Part shown: in pieces, positions 45,601-57,690 of the stretch
Position numbering within the stretch: the first letter of the stretch is position 1
Layout of the letters: every line of letters begins with the position of its first letter
Assembly: GCA_013398015.1 (NCBI GenBank)
Contig: VZRR01013894.1
Span: 186,001-250,000 of the forward strand
Source: Oreocharis arfaki
Taxonomy: Eukaryota; Chordata; Aves; Passeriformes; Paramythiidae
Direction of reading: 5' to 3'
DNA: 64,000 nucleotides
The notes under the pieces: generated by a model
Database searches by the model: none
Told to the model about the DNA's origin: nothing
Seen by the model: the letters and a program-made list of their open reading frames with translations, nothing else
Position numbers and translations under genes: made by a program

Positions 45601-45649
45601 GGGGGGGNNNNNNNNNNNNNNNNNNNNNNNNNNNNNNNNNNNNGGGGGG
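45601..45649. other. Assembly gap inside a G run
   Basis: Seven G, 36 N (45608-45643), then six G. The unresolved sequence is probably a longer G homopolymer or G-rich repeat. Confidence 0.95.
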
Positions 45650-48600
45650 CAGCATTCATGTGTTTGAATGCAGAATCAGCTTTCAAAAAAATGATGCCCT
45701 GGCCAATCTGTCACCTAATAAGAGGCACTAGATACCAGAAACCTCTAAGTACAATGTTAGGTATAGCACATATAGCACCACCTTATACCAAGAGTTGATC
45801 CTGCAGCCAGTACAAGTGGAAGGAGGAGGACTCACTGCCCAGCTCGAAGGATGATGCATAGTGTTGCTGCTTAACCAGTCATTTCCCTAACTCTTACTTG
45901 CAGGCTGTCTGGATTAATAAACATGTTATATTTGGAAGTCTTCTTTTCTTTCTTTTTTTTTTTAAGAATAATTTTGTACTGTAATTTTAAATGGATAGTT
46001 TACATGTCCCTTATCCTGTCCCTTTAGCCTATAACCATTACTTAATTTCTAGAAGAAAATGAGCTTTTAAGTCTTGTGTTGTTCTACAGCTCATGAACAA
46101 TTTGCATTGAATACACCAATAGGGACTATTTATAGGGTTTTTTAAAGTAAATCTGTTGCTAACAAAAATTATAATTGAATTCTAGCTTATTTTGATCATT
46201 AACTGGTTTAGTGGTGTCCATACAAGACCACTGCAAGTATTCATGACAGAATTACGTAACCTCTTTGGAATGCAAGGTGAATGAGGATCAGTGATACTGG
46301 TACACCTACTGGTGATAAACACTAGTGACATACAGGCAGTAGTAGAGAAAACTTCCAAGCAAAATATAATTATTTTTCAAGAGGCTAATTTTCTTTCACA
46401 GTTTTTATGTTGTACAGTTGCCCATACCTGGAGGTACATGTGTGTATTTTACCTTAATTTCCTGGTGGGTTTATGTGTGATAAGGCTAAAATAAACATTT
46501 TGTGTAATGCTACTACATCTGTACTAGGAGCTTGACCTATCTGAGGCATTTCTTTCCCCTGCAATTCCACTGAAGGTTGGAGTAGGTCACTGCTTCTGAG
46601 GGTGGGGATGGCTCCCTTGCCCATTTTCCCCTCAAGCACCAGCCATGCTTTATCCAGTAAATGTTTGGAGGGTGTACAGGCTGCATGCCTTGAAAGCATT
46701 CCCAGAGAATCCCAGGAGATGAGCTCTCCTCCCAGCCTGACATGGTGCCATACCCCTCTCCCAGTCGTCCTGGGTCTTTGGAGCCAGTGAAGGCAGGGGT
46801 TTGTACAGTGACAAGGAGGCTACGGCCAGAACTTGGCTTTCAACTGGCAGAATAAACTTGTCTCCATAACAAGTAGTGTTAATATAAGATAATTCAGACT
46901 GAACTGGTTTCCTCATATATAAATCATTAACCAGTGGCTAGTTCTCACTCCCGCCTGCACTACATATCTTATGACTTCAGTACAACAAAGGCTTTTCCAC
47001 CCACATGATACTCAATGACCCATGCCTAATGAGGTTTGAGTTTGTTGGTTGGGTTCATGTTTTGCAGGTGGAATGGTCTTATTTCAGCAATTTGCAAGGA
47101 CAGCCAAAACTGGCTCTGGTTTGCTCTGTGGAAAGTGAAGGAACTTACGTCACACAGTTACTCTCTCACATTCTTATCACTCAAATAACTTGCTGCAAAG
47201 TGAGGTAGGTAATACGCCATTTGCTGGGCTTGTGATGATTTACAAGCCACTCAGAAAGCTGATATGCACTCAAAGGAAGTGCTGCCGCTCATTTCCAGTA
47301 TCACGAGGACACGTCATTTCCCTTCACTACCCTGCAAACGCATTAGTTCTGAATCACATGCTCAAGAAAAATTACACTGAAATGAGCACACATGCAAACT
47401 GAAAGAGGAGAGGCCAAGTGCAGGAATGCTGAGCTGCAATATTTCAGGAGAAGAAAATAACTCTCTAGAACTACTCAAAGAAAATGAGAAAGTAGGTGTG
47501 ACCCTTGATCAAAGACTTATGGTTCCACAGTCCACTCTGGGGTGCCCTGGTAGAAAGGGCCTTATGAGTGAAGGTAACAAGGAGCTGGTTTTCCACTCAA
47601 TGTGGTAGAGAACGGACAGTTCAGGAAGCACAGCTGCTCTGACTTAACTGTTGGCATACAGCTGAAGTAGCCCAGTGCAGGGTTTCCACGTCTGAGTCAC
47701 TTTATCCTTCTTTCTCTAGTTGTTTACAATTTGCTTTTTAGGTTGTTGTTATTACACATGCTGCCATGTTTATCTGACATGGGGTTGCACATGAGACTGA
47801 ATAGCGTGATCCCCTCCCCTTTACTGCTCTTTTCTCAATGCAAGACCAATCTATTCTGACAGTGTCCTCCCAGCCAAGGGACTAGAGCTCTGTGGATAAG
47901 GAAACAGTCTCTCCAAAGCTGACTCACAAAAGTGGACAAACCTGAAGTAGGTTGTACTTAATCTTCTGTCAGTGCTATCCAGACAGCTGGTAAAGGACAT
48001 TGCACTGCTGGAGAGATGGGGTTTTGCTGGGCTATAAAACTGACACCCTGCAGGGATTTAACCTCCTGCTGCACTTCCTTAAGGGTAAGCTATGAATTGT
48101 ATTTCCTTGAGAAGTCCCATGGGCTGTACTCCGTGTACCAGACCTCCTGCTTTCTCCTCCCTCTCTGTTTTTGGTGGCACCAGTTCCTCCTTAGGCCTGC
48201 GAGTACTGCTGAATGTTGTTAAACTGCCTCGGTGTCAGCGTGCACATAACCAAATCAGCGCTGGAAAAAATGAGTCCTGCGTGTTTTTTCCAGGAAGTCA
48301 GACAGCAGTTCCCCGTCTCATACAGGTGAACACTTTCTCACGCCAGTAACTCATTAGGATAGCATGTGTGATCTCAGCTCTTGCACAATGATGTTTATAG
48401 TCTGTGCCACTGTTTGTAACAACTGGTCTGAATGGCACCTGGTTGCTGATCTTTACCAGCATTTCTGCATTCCTATTTCTTCTCTTTCTAGCCTGTTTTA
48501 TTCCTCCTTTCCTGGGCTCTGGCACAGTTCAGTCATCATACCATTCCAAAATCATCATCGAGGCCCCCAAAAATCCAGTACTGAAACATGTCCTCCATCT

Positions 48601-51600
48601 GCCTGCTAATGAAAATCCTTGTCACTCATGGGATCACCATGTCAGTTTTAGCAAAGGAACAGCCACAGCTTTGGCTGAGAAGTGTTTTGTTAGATTTTCT
48701 AAGGTCTTGAAGAACCAGTTTAACAAATCCTTGCTTGTTTGGATGACTGCACCTTCCATCTTCTACCACACTTTTCATTATGTCACTCGGATACAAATGC
48801 ATGTGGTTTTAAAGTTAAATGCTCAAGCTGCAGTGAAATAATTAACCCTTCGCCCTTGAATTCCTTGCTACCATACAATCTAGTTTTTATGGAGCTAAGA
48901 GTTAAAGCAATAGTGACAACCGAAAATACTTGAGGCAAGTAGGTATTTGCTCACCATGGAAGGCCAGCCTTAGTCATACATATATAAACTTTTGGGCTTG
49001 GGGAGTACGGGTAAATAGCATAGCAAAGATACTGTGTCCTGCAAACAAATACTTATACCTACAGTTACTAGTGCTGACTCAGGATTCTTGAAAATAATCT
49101 CTCAAGAAAATACTGTCAAGAATAAATAACCTGCAGTTTTCAGCTGTTAAACTTCCTGGTAAAACATTGGTTTGTGATGCCTGCACCCATCCACACAGAT
49201 GTATCATTGAGTTTTACCAAGATGTAACCCATTTCAGTCTGTTTGGCAGAGCAGTCTCTGAAGGGGGTGCATGTTCTCTCCTCTGTGAATACTCCTGTAT
49301 ACAAACAAACAGAGGTTAAATAGGCAAATCCTCAGCTTTGCAGTGAGAGTGCACCCTTGCTCCTACCCTACAATCCCCAGTGATATCAGCAAGGGTTGTG
49401 GCTATGGCACATTTACCTCCCAGTGATTCTGGGTGCAAGGCTGAGGAGCAGCCAGTGCTGCTGGCAGTCCTGCACAGGGAAGGCTGCGAGTGTGGGCAGC
49501 AGGTTGGCTTTCCCTTATTTCCTGTACCTTAAGAGTGCTGTATACTGGTGTGTTTACCTGGGAACACAGCAAAACAACCTGCAACTGGCTTAAAGTGCTA
49601 AAATTACGGTAGAGAGGGGTGGTAACTTCTGTTTCTACTTACGCCATTTCTTAAATGGCTTTAAGTACCTTGCCTTTCCCTGAGGGATGTGCCCAAAACT
49701 CCGGCTTGTACATCAGTGTTTGTCTACTTTTGAACCAAGCAATTTTAGATGGAAGAACAGCATGCCAGCTTCTGTGACCAAACAGTCACTGGCCTCCATG
49801 GATCTTCTTCCCAGCTCTCTCACTTCCACAGGGCCAGCAGGCTTTAAACTGCAGTGATTTCTGTAATGGCTTTTTGTGATCACCCCCTTTCAGCAAGGTA
49901 AATGAGCTTTGCTTTCACCTGAAAATAGAAGACAAAAAAAAAGTTTTTTACAACTGGAAACAATAAATTATTTTTGTGCTTGTGGACTCTTTTCTTGATT
50001 TGGTCCCTTTCAGAAAGGACCTTTTGTGCGCTGCCCTTGCTCTGTGCGCGAGTGACACCTGGCTGGCCTCTTCTTCCCGGGGGTAGGAACATCTGCTCAT
50101 CCTTGGGCAGGCCTGTGTCTGCTTTTGGGAGACAGGCCAGCCCTGATGCTCTAAGCAGACTCTAGAGAGATGATGGTGTGAAAATACAGGGCAGGGCAGC
50201 AGCACCTGGCCCTGAGGTCCCAAAAAGAGAGAGGGCAGAAAAGGGCCCAGGCAGGTGTTTGCCCTTGGCTCGGACAGGCAGGGACCCCGGCCCCAAAGAA
50301 GCTGGGAGGACATGGAGAGCTGCCTCCTATCCCCTCTTCCACATTGAAAGAGGCATTTCTGGGCAGTATCACAGGCAAGTGGGACTTTAACAGTGTTTGT
50401 GGAGACACCCCAGAAGTACCCCACGAGGTTCCATGATCCCAGCCTAGTGGGAGATCATATCCTTGGGAGACTGGGCTTCACAAACAGCCCAGGGAGCATT
50501 CCCTAGGTAGGGAAAGGGTTGTGCCTATGAGGTTTTCACAAGCACGGGTAAGAGAGGGGAGAGAAGATAAAGTGTAGGAGTGACAGTCTCCAGCTCCCCA
50601 CAGCCCTGGTGTTCCCCCCAACCCCACAAAGGTGTCTGATGCCTGGGGCCAGGGATGCTGCCCTGCTCACTAGCTGGGGGTGCACAGGGGAGGCCTGGCT
50701 TCCCATGCAGCCCTCAGCTTCCCCAACTACTGAGGCTCCCTGCCAGTTCCCTCCTCACCCCCTTCACAGAGCAGGGGCATACAAAAATACAGACGTACAT
50801 TTAAGCCATTGCCTGCATTTGGACTTCTCCTTTCCGTCAATTTCTAACTGCAGCGTTTAAGCCCCACAGATTTTCACTGCTAACTGGTCACAGCTAGCAT
50901 TCCTTGATGTGCTTTTGAATTAGATGAACTGAAATAGTTCTGAAAGATCTATTATGTCTCTGGCTTGTAAAATACAATTATTTCTTACTAGGTTACACTA
51001 ATATTTCGTAATTCATTCTTAATATTATTCTTCAATAAACCTCTGCGCAAACAATCTATCCCACAGGAGGAACTTCTGCCAGATCCCAGATGTCAAACAC
51101 ATTTCCTTCAAATACAGCAGTTCGTGACCTTTTATGTTTGTTAATGTGACGCCATGGAAATTATTTATAATAAATAAGCATATTTCAGAGTCAGGTGCTC
51201 CATGGGCCCTTTTTCAGTGATACAACAGCCTTTCCTGAAACAGGTCTTTCCTGTTTTGTTGTGGGTTTTTTTTCCCCTAACAATGAAGGTTTGGGAATAA
51301 TTTGAAACCCTGTTATTGAACCAAATCCAACTACTGCACTGAAAGGTAGACAGAACCTTTCAAGATAACTCATCTTTCATATCTTTCCTGAAATCAGCAA
51401 CAGATAAGGTTCTAACTTTCTCTTTTATCCTTAACCCTGAAAATGAAATTTTAAACAACAGATTGTATAAATAAATTGTCTTACAGCACTGAATCAAAGA
51501 GAAAACTACTGGAATTGTTTGGATCTAAATGACACTTTAGATCATTTGATATGCCAACTGATTTTTGCGTATAGAAAGCTCATTTTAATACAGGTGGGCT

Positions 51601-54600
51601 AGCACCACCTACCCATAATCTTCCAGGTACAAGAGCTCTAGAAAACATCTGACGGTGCCAATATGTTGATAACATTTAATCTTATCTTTTTCCAGTAGCT
51701 GTGACAATGACCTCCCAAACCTGTCCCAGATTAAGAGCATCTGGCTCTTAATGAAGTCAGGCAAGAAAAGGATGTGATTAGAAAACACTGCAAGGAGCAT
51801 GCCTTGGCTCTGTTCCATGCTTTTCTCAACTACACATAACGGTTTATAATGCCTCCTGAGTTTACTGGATTCATCATCTTGGATTCCTACACCAGCAGCA
51901 GCAACAAATGCCTTCTGAGGAGGAAACAGAATCGTTTGCTCCTGCATCCACAGTTACTCCTGTTCATCACTCCAGGCTGAAGCTGACGGCCTGTCCAGAG
52001 CTGCACCCTTGTGCTTCAGTAATTATCCACCCTGGAACCTCTCCTTGCCTTCGGATAGTTTGGGGCTGGCAGCCATTTACAATGTTAAAGACCACTGGGT
52101 AGCGCAGAAGCAACTGCTACAGCTCACACAGATGTGGGACTGGCTGTGGAGAGACAGGACCAAAGCGTTCTGGTGCACGAAGGATGAGCCCTCCTTGGAT
52201 TTATTATCAGAATGCATTAATGATGTGTATGTGTGCAAAGAAAATCTGCCTTACAGCATAAGGCAAAACATAACAAGCCAGCAAATCTGTTTTCAAGTTC
52301 ATCAAATCTGAATGAGATAAAGAGAGTGTTTAATTTGAACAGCAAAGTATCTCCATGTAATTGCTTGTCTAGGCATTGTAGAAATATTTTCAAATGGTAC
52401 TGGACATTGTGCAATAAAGCTGTCCTTCTGCAGCTCTGTGGGAGGAGGCAACTGGCTGCAGTCTCAGATGGTAGACAGAATTACAACAGGTAATGTCAAG
52501 AAAGTGTGATGTTAAACATGCATTTGATAAAAGGAGAAAATAAAAAATAATAGTCACGGACTGAATTATAGCAGCTTTCTATAATGAAGTGTGTGGACCA
52601 CACCCAGCATCTGTGGCAGAGGAGGGAAGGTGTCAGCTAAACCCAAAGGTTATGATGGGAATGGAAAAAAAACAGGCTCCAGCTGAGAACAGGACAAGGA
52701 GGATGAGGAAACAGTTTCATGTTTCTCCCAAAAAACCTCAGGGGACAAAGATTACTGCTGCAAAAACTTTAATGGTAGTAAAATCCTCTGGCTGCAGAAC
52801 TTGTTTGTAACGAAGGTGTATTAACTGCTTAGGGACTTCAGCTGAAAAGTACCCTGCTATTTCACTGAAATCTAAGTTGCGAAATCCTTTTTTGTTCTCA
52901 AAAACCTCTGCCTCAGAAAACTTATTTTAGTGGTTACACATGGAGTTTGGCTGTAAGACATTGTAGGCTGTGTGCTGGACTTGTCCTGATAACGCCCTGC
53001 TTTTAGGTCCTGACGGCTGAGCTCATCACTTGGCTATTGCAATATATACTGGAATTTAACTCTGATCATAAGTACATCACTTGATGTTAGTTGCTGAAAC
53101 TAAAATATTTCATAAGCAGTAGTGTTAGATGCTTGCTTGCTCCGAAGGATTCTCAGCTGAGAGAGAGTTAGGAAAGCTATTTGGAATCATCAGATGCTTA
53201 ATTACATGTAATTCTTCATAAACTAGGCAAGAACTTCTAAGCAATTATGTTTTCCACTTTTGTGCTTAGAAGATTTCAGTGTGCAAACTGTTTCTCTGTG
53301 CAAACATTGATTCAACCTCTGAACCTCTTGATTTTTAACATGGAAGTTGACATGTCTGTAAGTGTGCACAGGTGGTGGGATCAGGTTTCTGATGCAAAGG
53401 ATCATGAGGGAGAATTCAGTTCAGATTTATACAAAGCTGCAGCCTCCATCAGCATTCCTGATGAAAACTTTGTTCACTGGATTATTTGCACAGAGCGAAG
53501 AAAAAGGGTCTTAATCTGTTGAAAGTGTTTGCAGATGTAAATAATTACTCAAGATTAGTGTCAGTATTTATAAATGGGGTTTTTATTATTTCAGGTCCAG
53601 CTCCTAAAGGTTTGAGGCCCAGAGATGATAATATAGACTCCTGCTTGTAGCTACTTTCTATAGTCTTCTGGCTACTCATCTTTCAACAAGAAAAAAACTG
53701 GGAAATTGTAATCCAATAGCATAAACAGGCTCAGAAACAAGTGAAAAAGTCTGCTGTGCAGAGGTTCAAAACAGATGAGACAGGCCTCGCTGGGGAATAT
53801 GAGAGGTGAAACATAGCCCAGACTAATAAATTCTCCTCTATTGGCCCTGCATGGGTCTGCTCAAGTATTTCAGCCCTGCATTTCTGGAGCTGAGAGTGCT
53901 GTGGTTTGGCAGAGCCAGACAAAAGCAGCCCAGTTTATTAGCTTTAGTACCGTGGGTGCCCGGAGTGGAGGCAGCATAAGGAGCAAGAGCAGCTGCAGAG
54001 AACCAGGAATTAGTGAGGGTGTGTGTTTGCAGTGACAGTCTGGAATGGTGACCAGAGGAGAGGGGGGCCGACAGCAGGAGTCAGCGAGGCAGGGGAATAT
54101 CACCAGGTTTCTCAGGCGAGGTTTAGTTACAGAAAGATATGGCAGAGCATGGGGCGCTCTGGATGCTGCCAGGAGGCTGTCAGGGATAGAAGATCGTATT
54201 TGCAGCTGACAAGAGAGGTTGGAGGAGCAAAGAAAAGAGGTAAATTGGTTTCACTGCTGATCTTCAGACTAGATTTGTTTGGAAAAAAAATCTTTTAAGG
54301 AAAGGGGAAGTTTCTTTCCCATCCCAGCTAAAAAAATCACAGGACAGTAATGGTCTACCCATCCATACAAATCAGGTTGTCCACACCCCGTACCATGCAG
54401 AGCTGAATTTTGTGCTTATTGAATCAAACTTCCCAATTTTCAAGCAGCTGAAAGAAGACTGAAAGGTGTCCAAACCATCAAAAGAGCCACAGGGATGTGT
54501 TAATGGCCCCCCTCAAATTACAGGGCACAGTCTTGACTTGATGAAGAAGGAAGGTCATATTGCAAACTGGTTTTTTTTTTTCCTTTAATTGCCTCGTCTA

Positions 54601-55724
54601 AAATACTGGTTTTAATGTATTTTCCTTCACCAGAGAGGCAACCTGCAGTCCCAAAGGATGGCTGCTACTGCGCTGCAACTCCAGCAGCTGGAGAGCCATT
54701 CAGGCAGCACTGGAAGTCGTTGAGAACCCAAAAAACCCTTGAGCATGACAATGCCAAGGTAACTTCATAGCAGCAAGCTGCATACAGGGGCCTTATCAGT
54801 AGCTAAACAACACAGTTCTGTGAACAGTGAAAATAAAGCTGTTCGGTCATGTAAATGAGATGCCTTGAAATGGGTGTTTAATGTGCACCTTAGGAGGACT
54901 CAGACAATTCTGGAAGCATACCAGGTTACTGGTATTTCTTTAAAACAGTGACCACGCATAATCTCATGAGTTCCACTAACAGGAATCAGAGCCTCTCTGC
55001 TATGTGATACCAAATACTTGCAACTGGCTCTGTGCAGAGATGAACAGAGATGCTTTGTTAGCTCAAAATTTATGAGTCTGTGCTTTTGGCAGAGGGTCTT
55101 TCTGCCCTTACAGCTCTGGAGCTTGAAGTAGCTATGTTATGCTGCATGAGGACAGGCATGAAATCCTTAGTTAGCAGCATATCTGTGGAGTGCTATTAAA
55201 TTTAAAATGAAAAATATCGTAACAGAAAAACTATAGTCTTGGTGAATGGAGAATACACCAAAGACTGCAAATCAAGAGCTATTAGGGCAACTGTGCAAAA
55301 CTTCAATGACTGGAAATTTTAATGCTCTTAGAGTGTAAACAGCATTTATTTGGGGAAATACACCCTTTTTCCTACTAATCCAGCCCCACCTTTTGCTCAT
55401 ATCCGCCTCTTGGGATATTTTAGCACTTCCAGTTATCAAAAACTAGAACCAAGGAGAGACCACCTTGAGACTCACAGACCCTTTCCTTCCTGCAAGGAAA
55501 TTTCCAAACCAGAATTTCCTGCTGAAAATTCTGAACCAATCAACTGTGTGTGATCCCTAAATTACACTACAAACTAGGCACTCTCGTGGCAAGGGCTTTC
55601 TCACGTGTCCATGTAAAGCCTAACTTGACACGGATCCACACTCCAAATGGACATGCCGTTTTCTAAGAACACTGTAAAACATGAAAAAACCGCGGTTGCT
55701 CTCTAAAACAGAAGCCTGGTTGTG

Positions 55725-55900
55725 CTTCTAGCGAAGCGAGGGGCAGCTCCGGCACCGACTTTGCAGGTGTCATGGTCCAGCAAGCGCCAAAGAAGAGTTA
55801 CGGACAGCCATTTAGAGATAAGTCTGCCCCAGCGAGTAGCTCTGGTGAGGCGGGAGAGTCCCAAGCGGCCGGGGAAACTCCCCCTCCGCGATAGGGATCG
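55725..55900 (+). other. Candidate 5' leader exon (possibly TC2N exon 1)
   Basis: A strong plus-strand splice donor, ATCG|GTGAGT, lies at 55900/55901 on the edge of the CpG island, with no comparable site noted on the other strand. This suggests a first exon transcribed rightward. The transcription start is unknown. TC2N (tandem C2 domains, nuclear) has non-coding leader exons in human, which fits the absence of a recognisable start of that protein here. Another gene or a non-coding RNA would also fit. Confidence 0.4.
55772..55894 (+). CDS. Short upstream ORF in the CpG-island exon (40 codons)
   Basis: ATG at 55772 is in a good Kozak context (G at -3 and +4) and is followed by 40 codons, starting MVQQAPKKSYGQPF and ending ETPPPR, with TAG at 55892 just before the donor at 55900. 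No family was recognised. It is either a uORF in the leader or a chance frame in GC-rich DNA. It is listed because it is complete within the candidate exon. Confidence 0.2.
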   Translation: MVQQAPKKSYGQPFRDKSAPASSSGEAGESQAAGETPPPR

Positions 55901-56015
55901 GTGAGTAAGCGCGGCGGGCGCGCACCTGGCGGGCCGAGCGGGCGGCGGGGCGGCAGTGCCCGGCCGCTGTGAGGGCAGGCGGGGGCCGGGCGGCACGGAA
56001 GGAGCGGCAGCGGCG

Positions 56016-56197
56016 NNNNNNNNNNNNNNNNNNNNNNNNNNNNNNNNNNNNNNNNNNNNNNNNNNNNNNNNNNNNNNNNNNNNNNNNNNNNNNNNNNNNN
56101 NNNNNNNNNNNNNNNNNNNNNNNNNNNNNNNNNNNNNNNNNNNNNNNNNNNNNNNNNNNNNNNNNNNNNNNNNNNNNNNNNNNNNNNNNNNNNNNNN
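56016..56197. other. Assembly gap (182 N) in the CpG island
   Basis: The sequence is missing in the most GC-rich part of the island, presumably through poor coverage of GC-rich DNA. Any promoter elements or exon parts here are invisible. Confidence 0.98.
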
Positions 56198-57619
56198 GGC
56201 GGGCAGAGGGCCGGCGGCGCCCTCCGGGCAGGTACCGGGCCTGGCAGCGGCAGCGGGGGGCCAGGGCAGCACCGGGGGCCGCGGGGAGGGCTGCGCGGGT
56301 GCGGGCAGGGCAGGTGCGGGCAGCGGACGCGGGCAGCAGGAGCTGCCCCGGCGGAGGCGGCCGTGTGCGGCCGGGCGTCTCTGCTTCCTATCGGGCGGCA
56401 CGCTTAGGAAATGTAGGCAGGTGGGAAAGTAGTAACTATTTTGAAGTACTGGGGGATTAAATCTCATATGAATTAGGTCCGAGGTTCGATTGTACTTAGA
56501 ACAGTTTCAACGTGGTATTGCTGTATGAAAATGGCCTTGTAAAATTCAGATGTTCTGTGTAAATTAACAGCTAAGTGTTGTCACAGGCCAGCACGAGTTA
56601 ATTAGATCATCTTGTCTATGAACACTTGAAGTAATTAGAGATGTGGTTTAGCCAAAACTTCAAAGGAAGTTGTGAATATAGCTAGACAGTTTCCCTTTGT
56701 ATAGGATGAAATTAGCATCAGAAAACACATTATATTTACTGAAGTTGCATCCTGCGGTATCCAAGAGCACTGCTGAAGCAGCAGGTATAACTGTAAGCCG
56801 TTTCAAGCTGTCCTGTTCACAGTTGTTGAATGCGTACCATGAAGCTGGATTCCTGGGTGTTTCACATCACTCTGGTTATTAAACAGCAGTCTGAAATAAA
56901 TACCATCTTTAATTAAGTTGGTCTTGTAACTCTCCTTTGATGTGGAAACATGCCCGGTGTCTCATGTGATGCATTTCTCTAGACAAGAATGAAAAGGTTG
57001 GTATCGTGACTGATCCTACAATGCACACTTCCAGTCAGTGTTGCTGTAATTGTGCAGGAAAAGAACAAGATCTCAGGATGTCCACTGGGCCACAGCTGTC
57101 AAGTGCCTTCCCATCTAAACGATCCTGTGGGCACCCGCACCTTGCAGCTGGACCCTTGCAGTCCTAACCCTCAGCCTTTGATCTGTGCAGGCTCAGGTTT
57201 TTCCCAGTGGTACTTGCTGAATGCATTGAGGCTTGCTGCTTTATGTGCCTTTGGTTTTTACAGTGTTAATTAGTTGGGTGTCCAGTTGTCTAGGCTTCCA
57301 GAAGGTGTATCTTGATAAGTTGTTCTTGGAGAGCCCAAGTGTCTTTAGATTACATATCAGGGGATCAGGACTACTTAAAAACCATGCAGGGGAATACATT
57401 GCCATGCTTTTTTTCCCCCTGTTCCTATTCTTTCTAGGTTTTGTTTATAGCTGTTAGACAGATGTGAAGAATTAAGTTCTGAATTCGCATCTTTCATTTC
57501 TCAAGAGAGTGCTAGACTCATAAACCTTTGTGCTGTTCTGGGCTGGTGGTCTCTGACTTCTTACTTATGAAACTGTTTCACCTTACTTTCAATACAGAAA
57601 TATTCATTAGGTGATCTGT

Positions 57620-57690
57620 AATCTTACAGCTCAGTGGCTAGGGCATGAATCCAGGAGTGGGGGAGTTTAATTTCTAGTCTTTTTTCCAAC
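57620..57690 (+). repeat. Possible tRNA-derived SINE head
   Basis: CAGCTCAGTGGCTAGGGCAT followed by CAGGAGTGGGGGAGTTTAAT and TTCTAGTC resembles a SINE head (CTCAGTGGTTAGGGCA, GGAGACC..GGTTCAATTCC). It is short and diverged. Confidence 0.4.

Larger units (their letters stand above)
38821..55700. other. Intergenic region downstream of FBLN5
   Basis: Apart from an antisense CR1 (about 39278-39640) and an assembly gap in a G run (45601-45649), I could assign nothing in this 17 kb. The open frames are short, unsupported by splice signals and unlike any family I recognise, including the overlapping pair at 51609-52311. Unannotated non-coding RNAs cannot be excluded. Confidence 0.6.
55725..56400. 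promoter_or_regulatory. CpG island, likely promoter of the next gene
   Basis: GC- and CpG-rich sequence contrasts sharply with the AT-rich surroundings and is interrupted by a 182-base gap. GGGCGG-type and CCGCCC-like boxes and GCGC runs are frequent, and no TATA box is evident. This is the usual make-up of a housekeeping-type vertebrate promoter. By human gene order (FBLN5 then TC2N, same strand) it is a good candidate for the TC2N promoter. That assignment is inference. Confidence 0.75.

Noticed and set aside
55703..56467. Long open frames on both strands across the CpG island
   Set aside because: They are open because GC-rich DNA lacks stop codons and because the 182 N bases are read through. 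Composition is Pro/Ala/Arg-rich with no motif.
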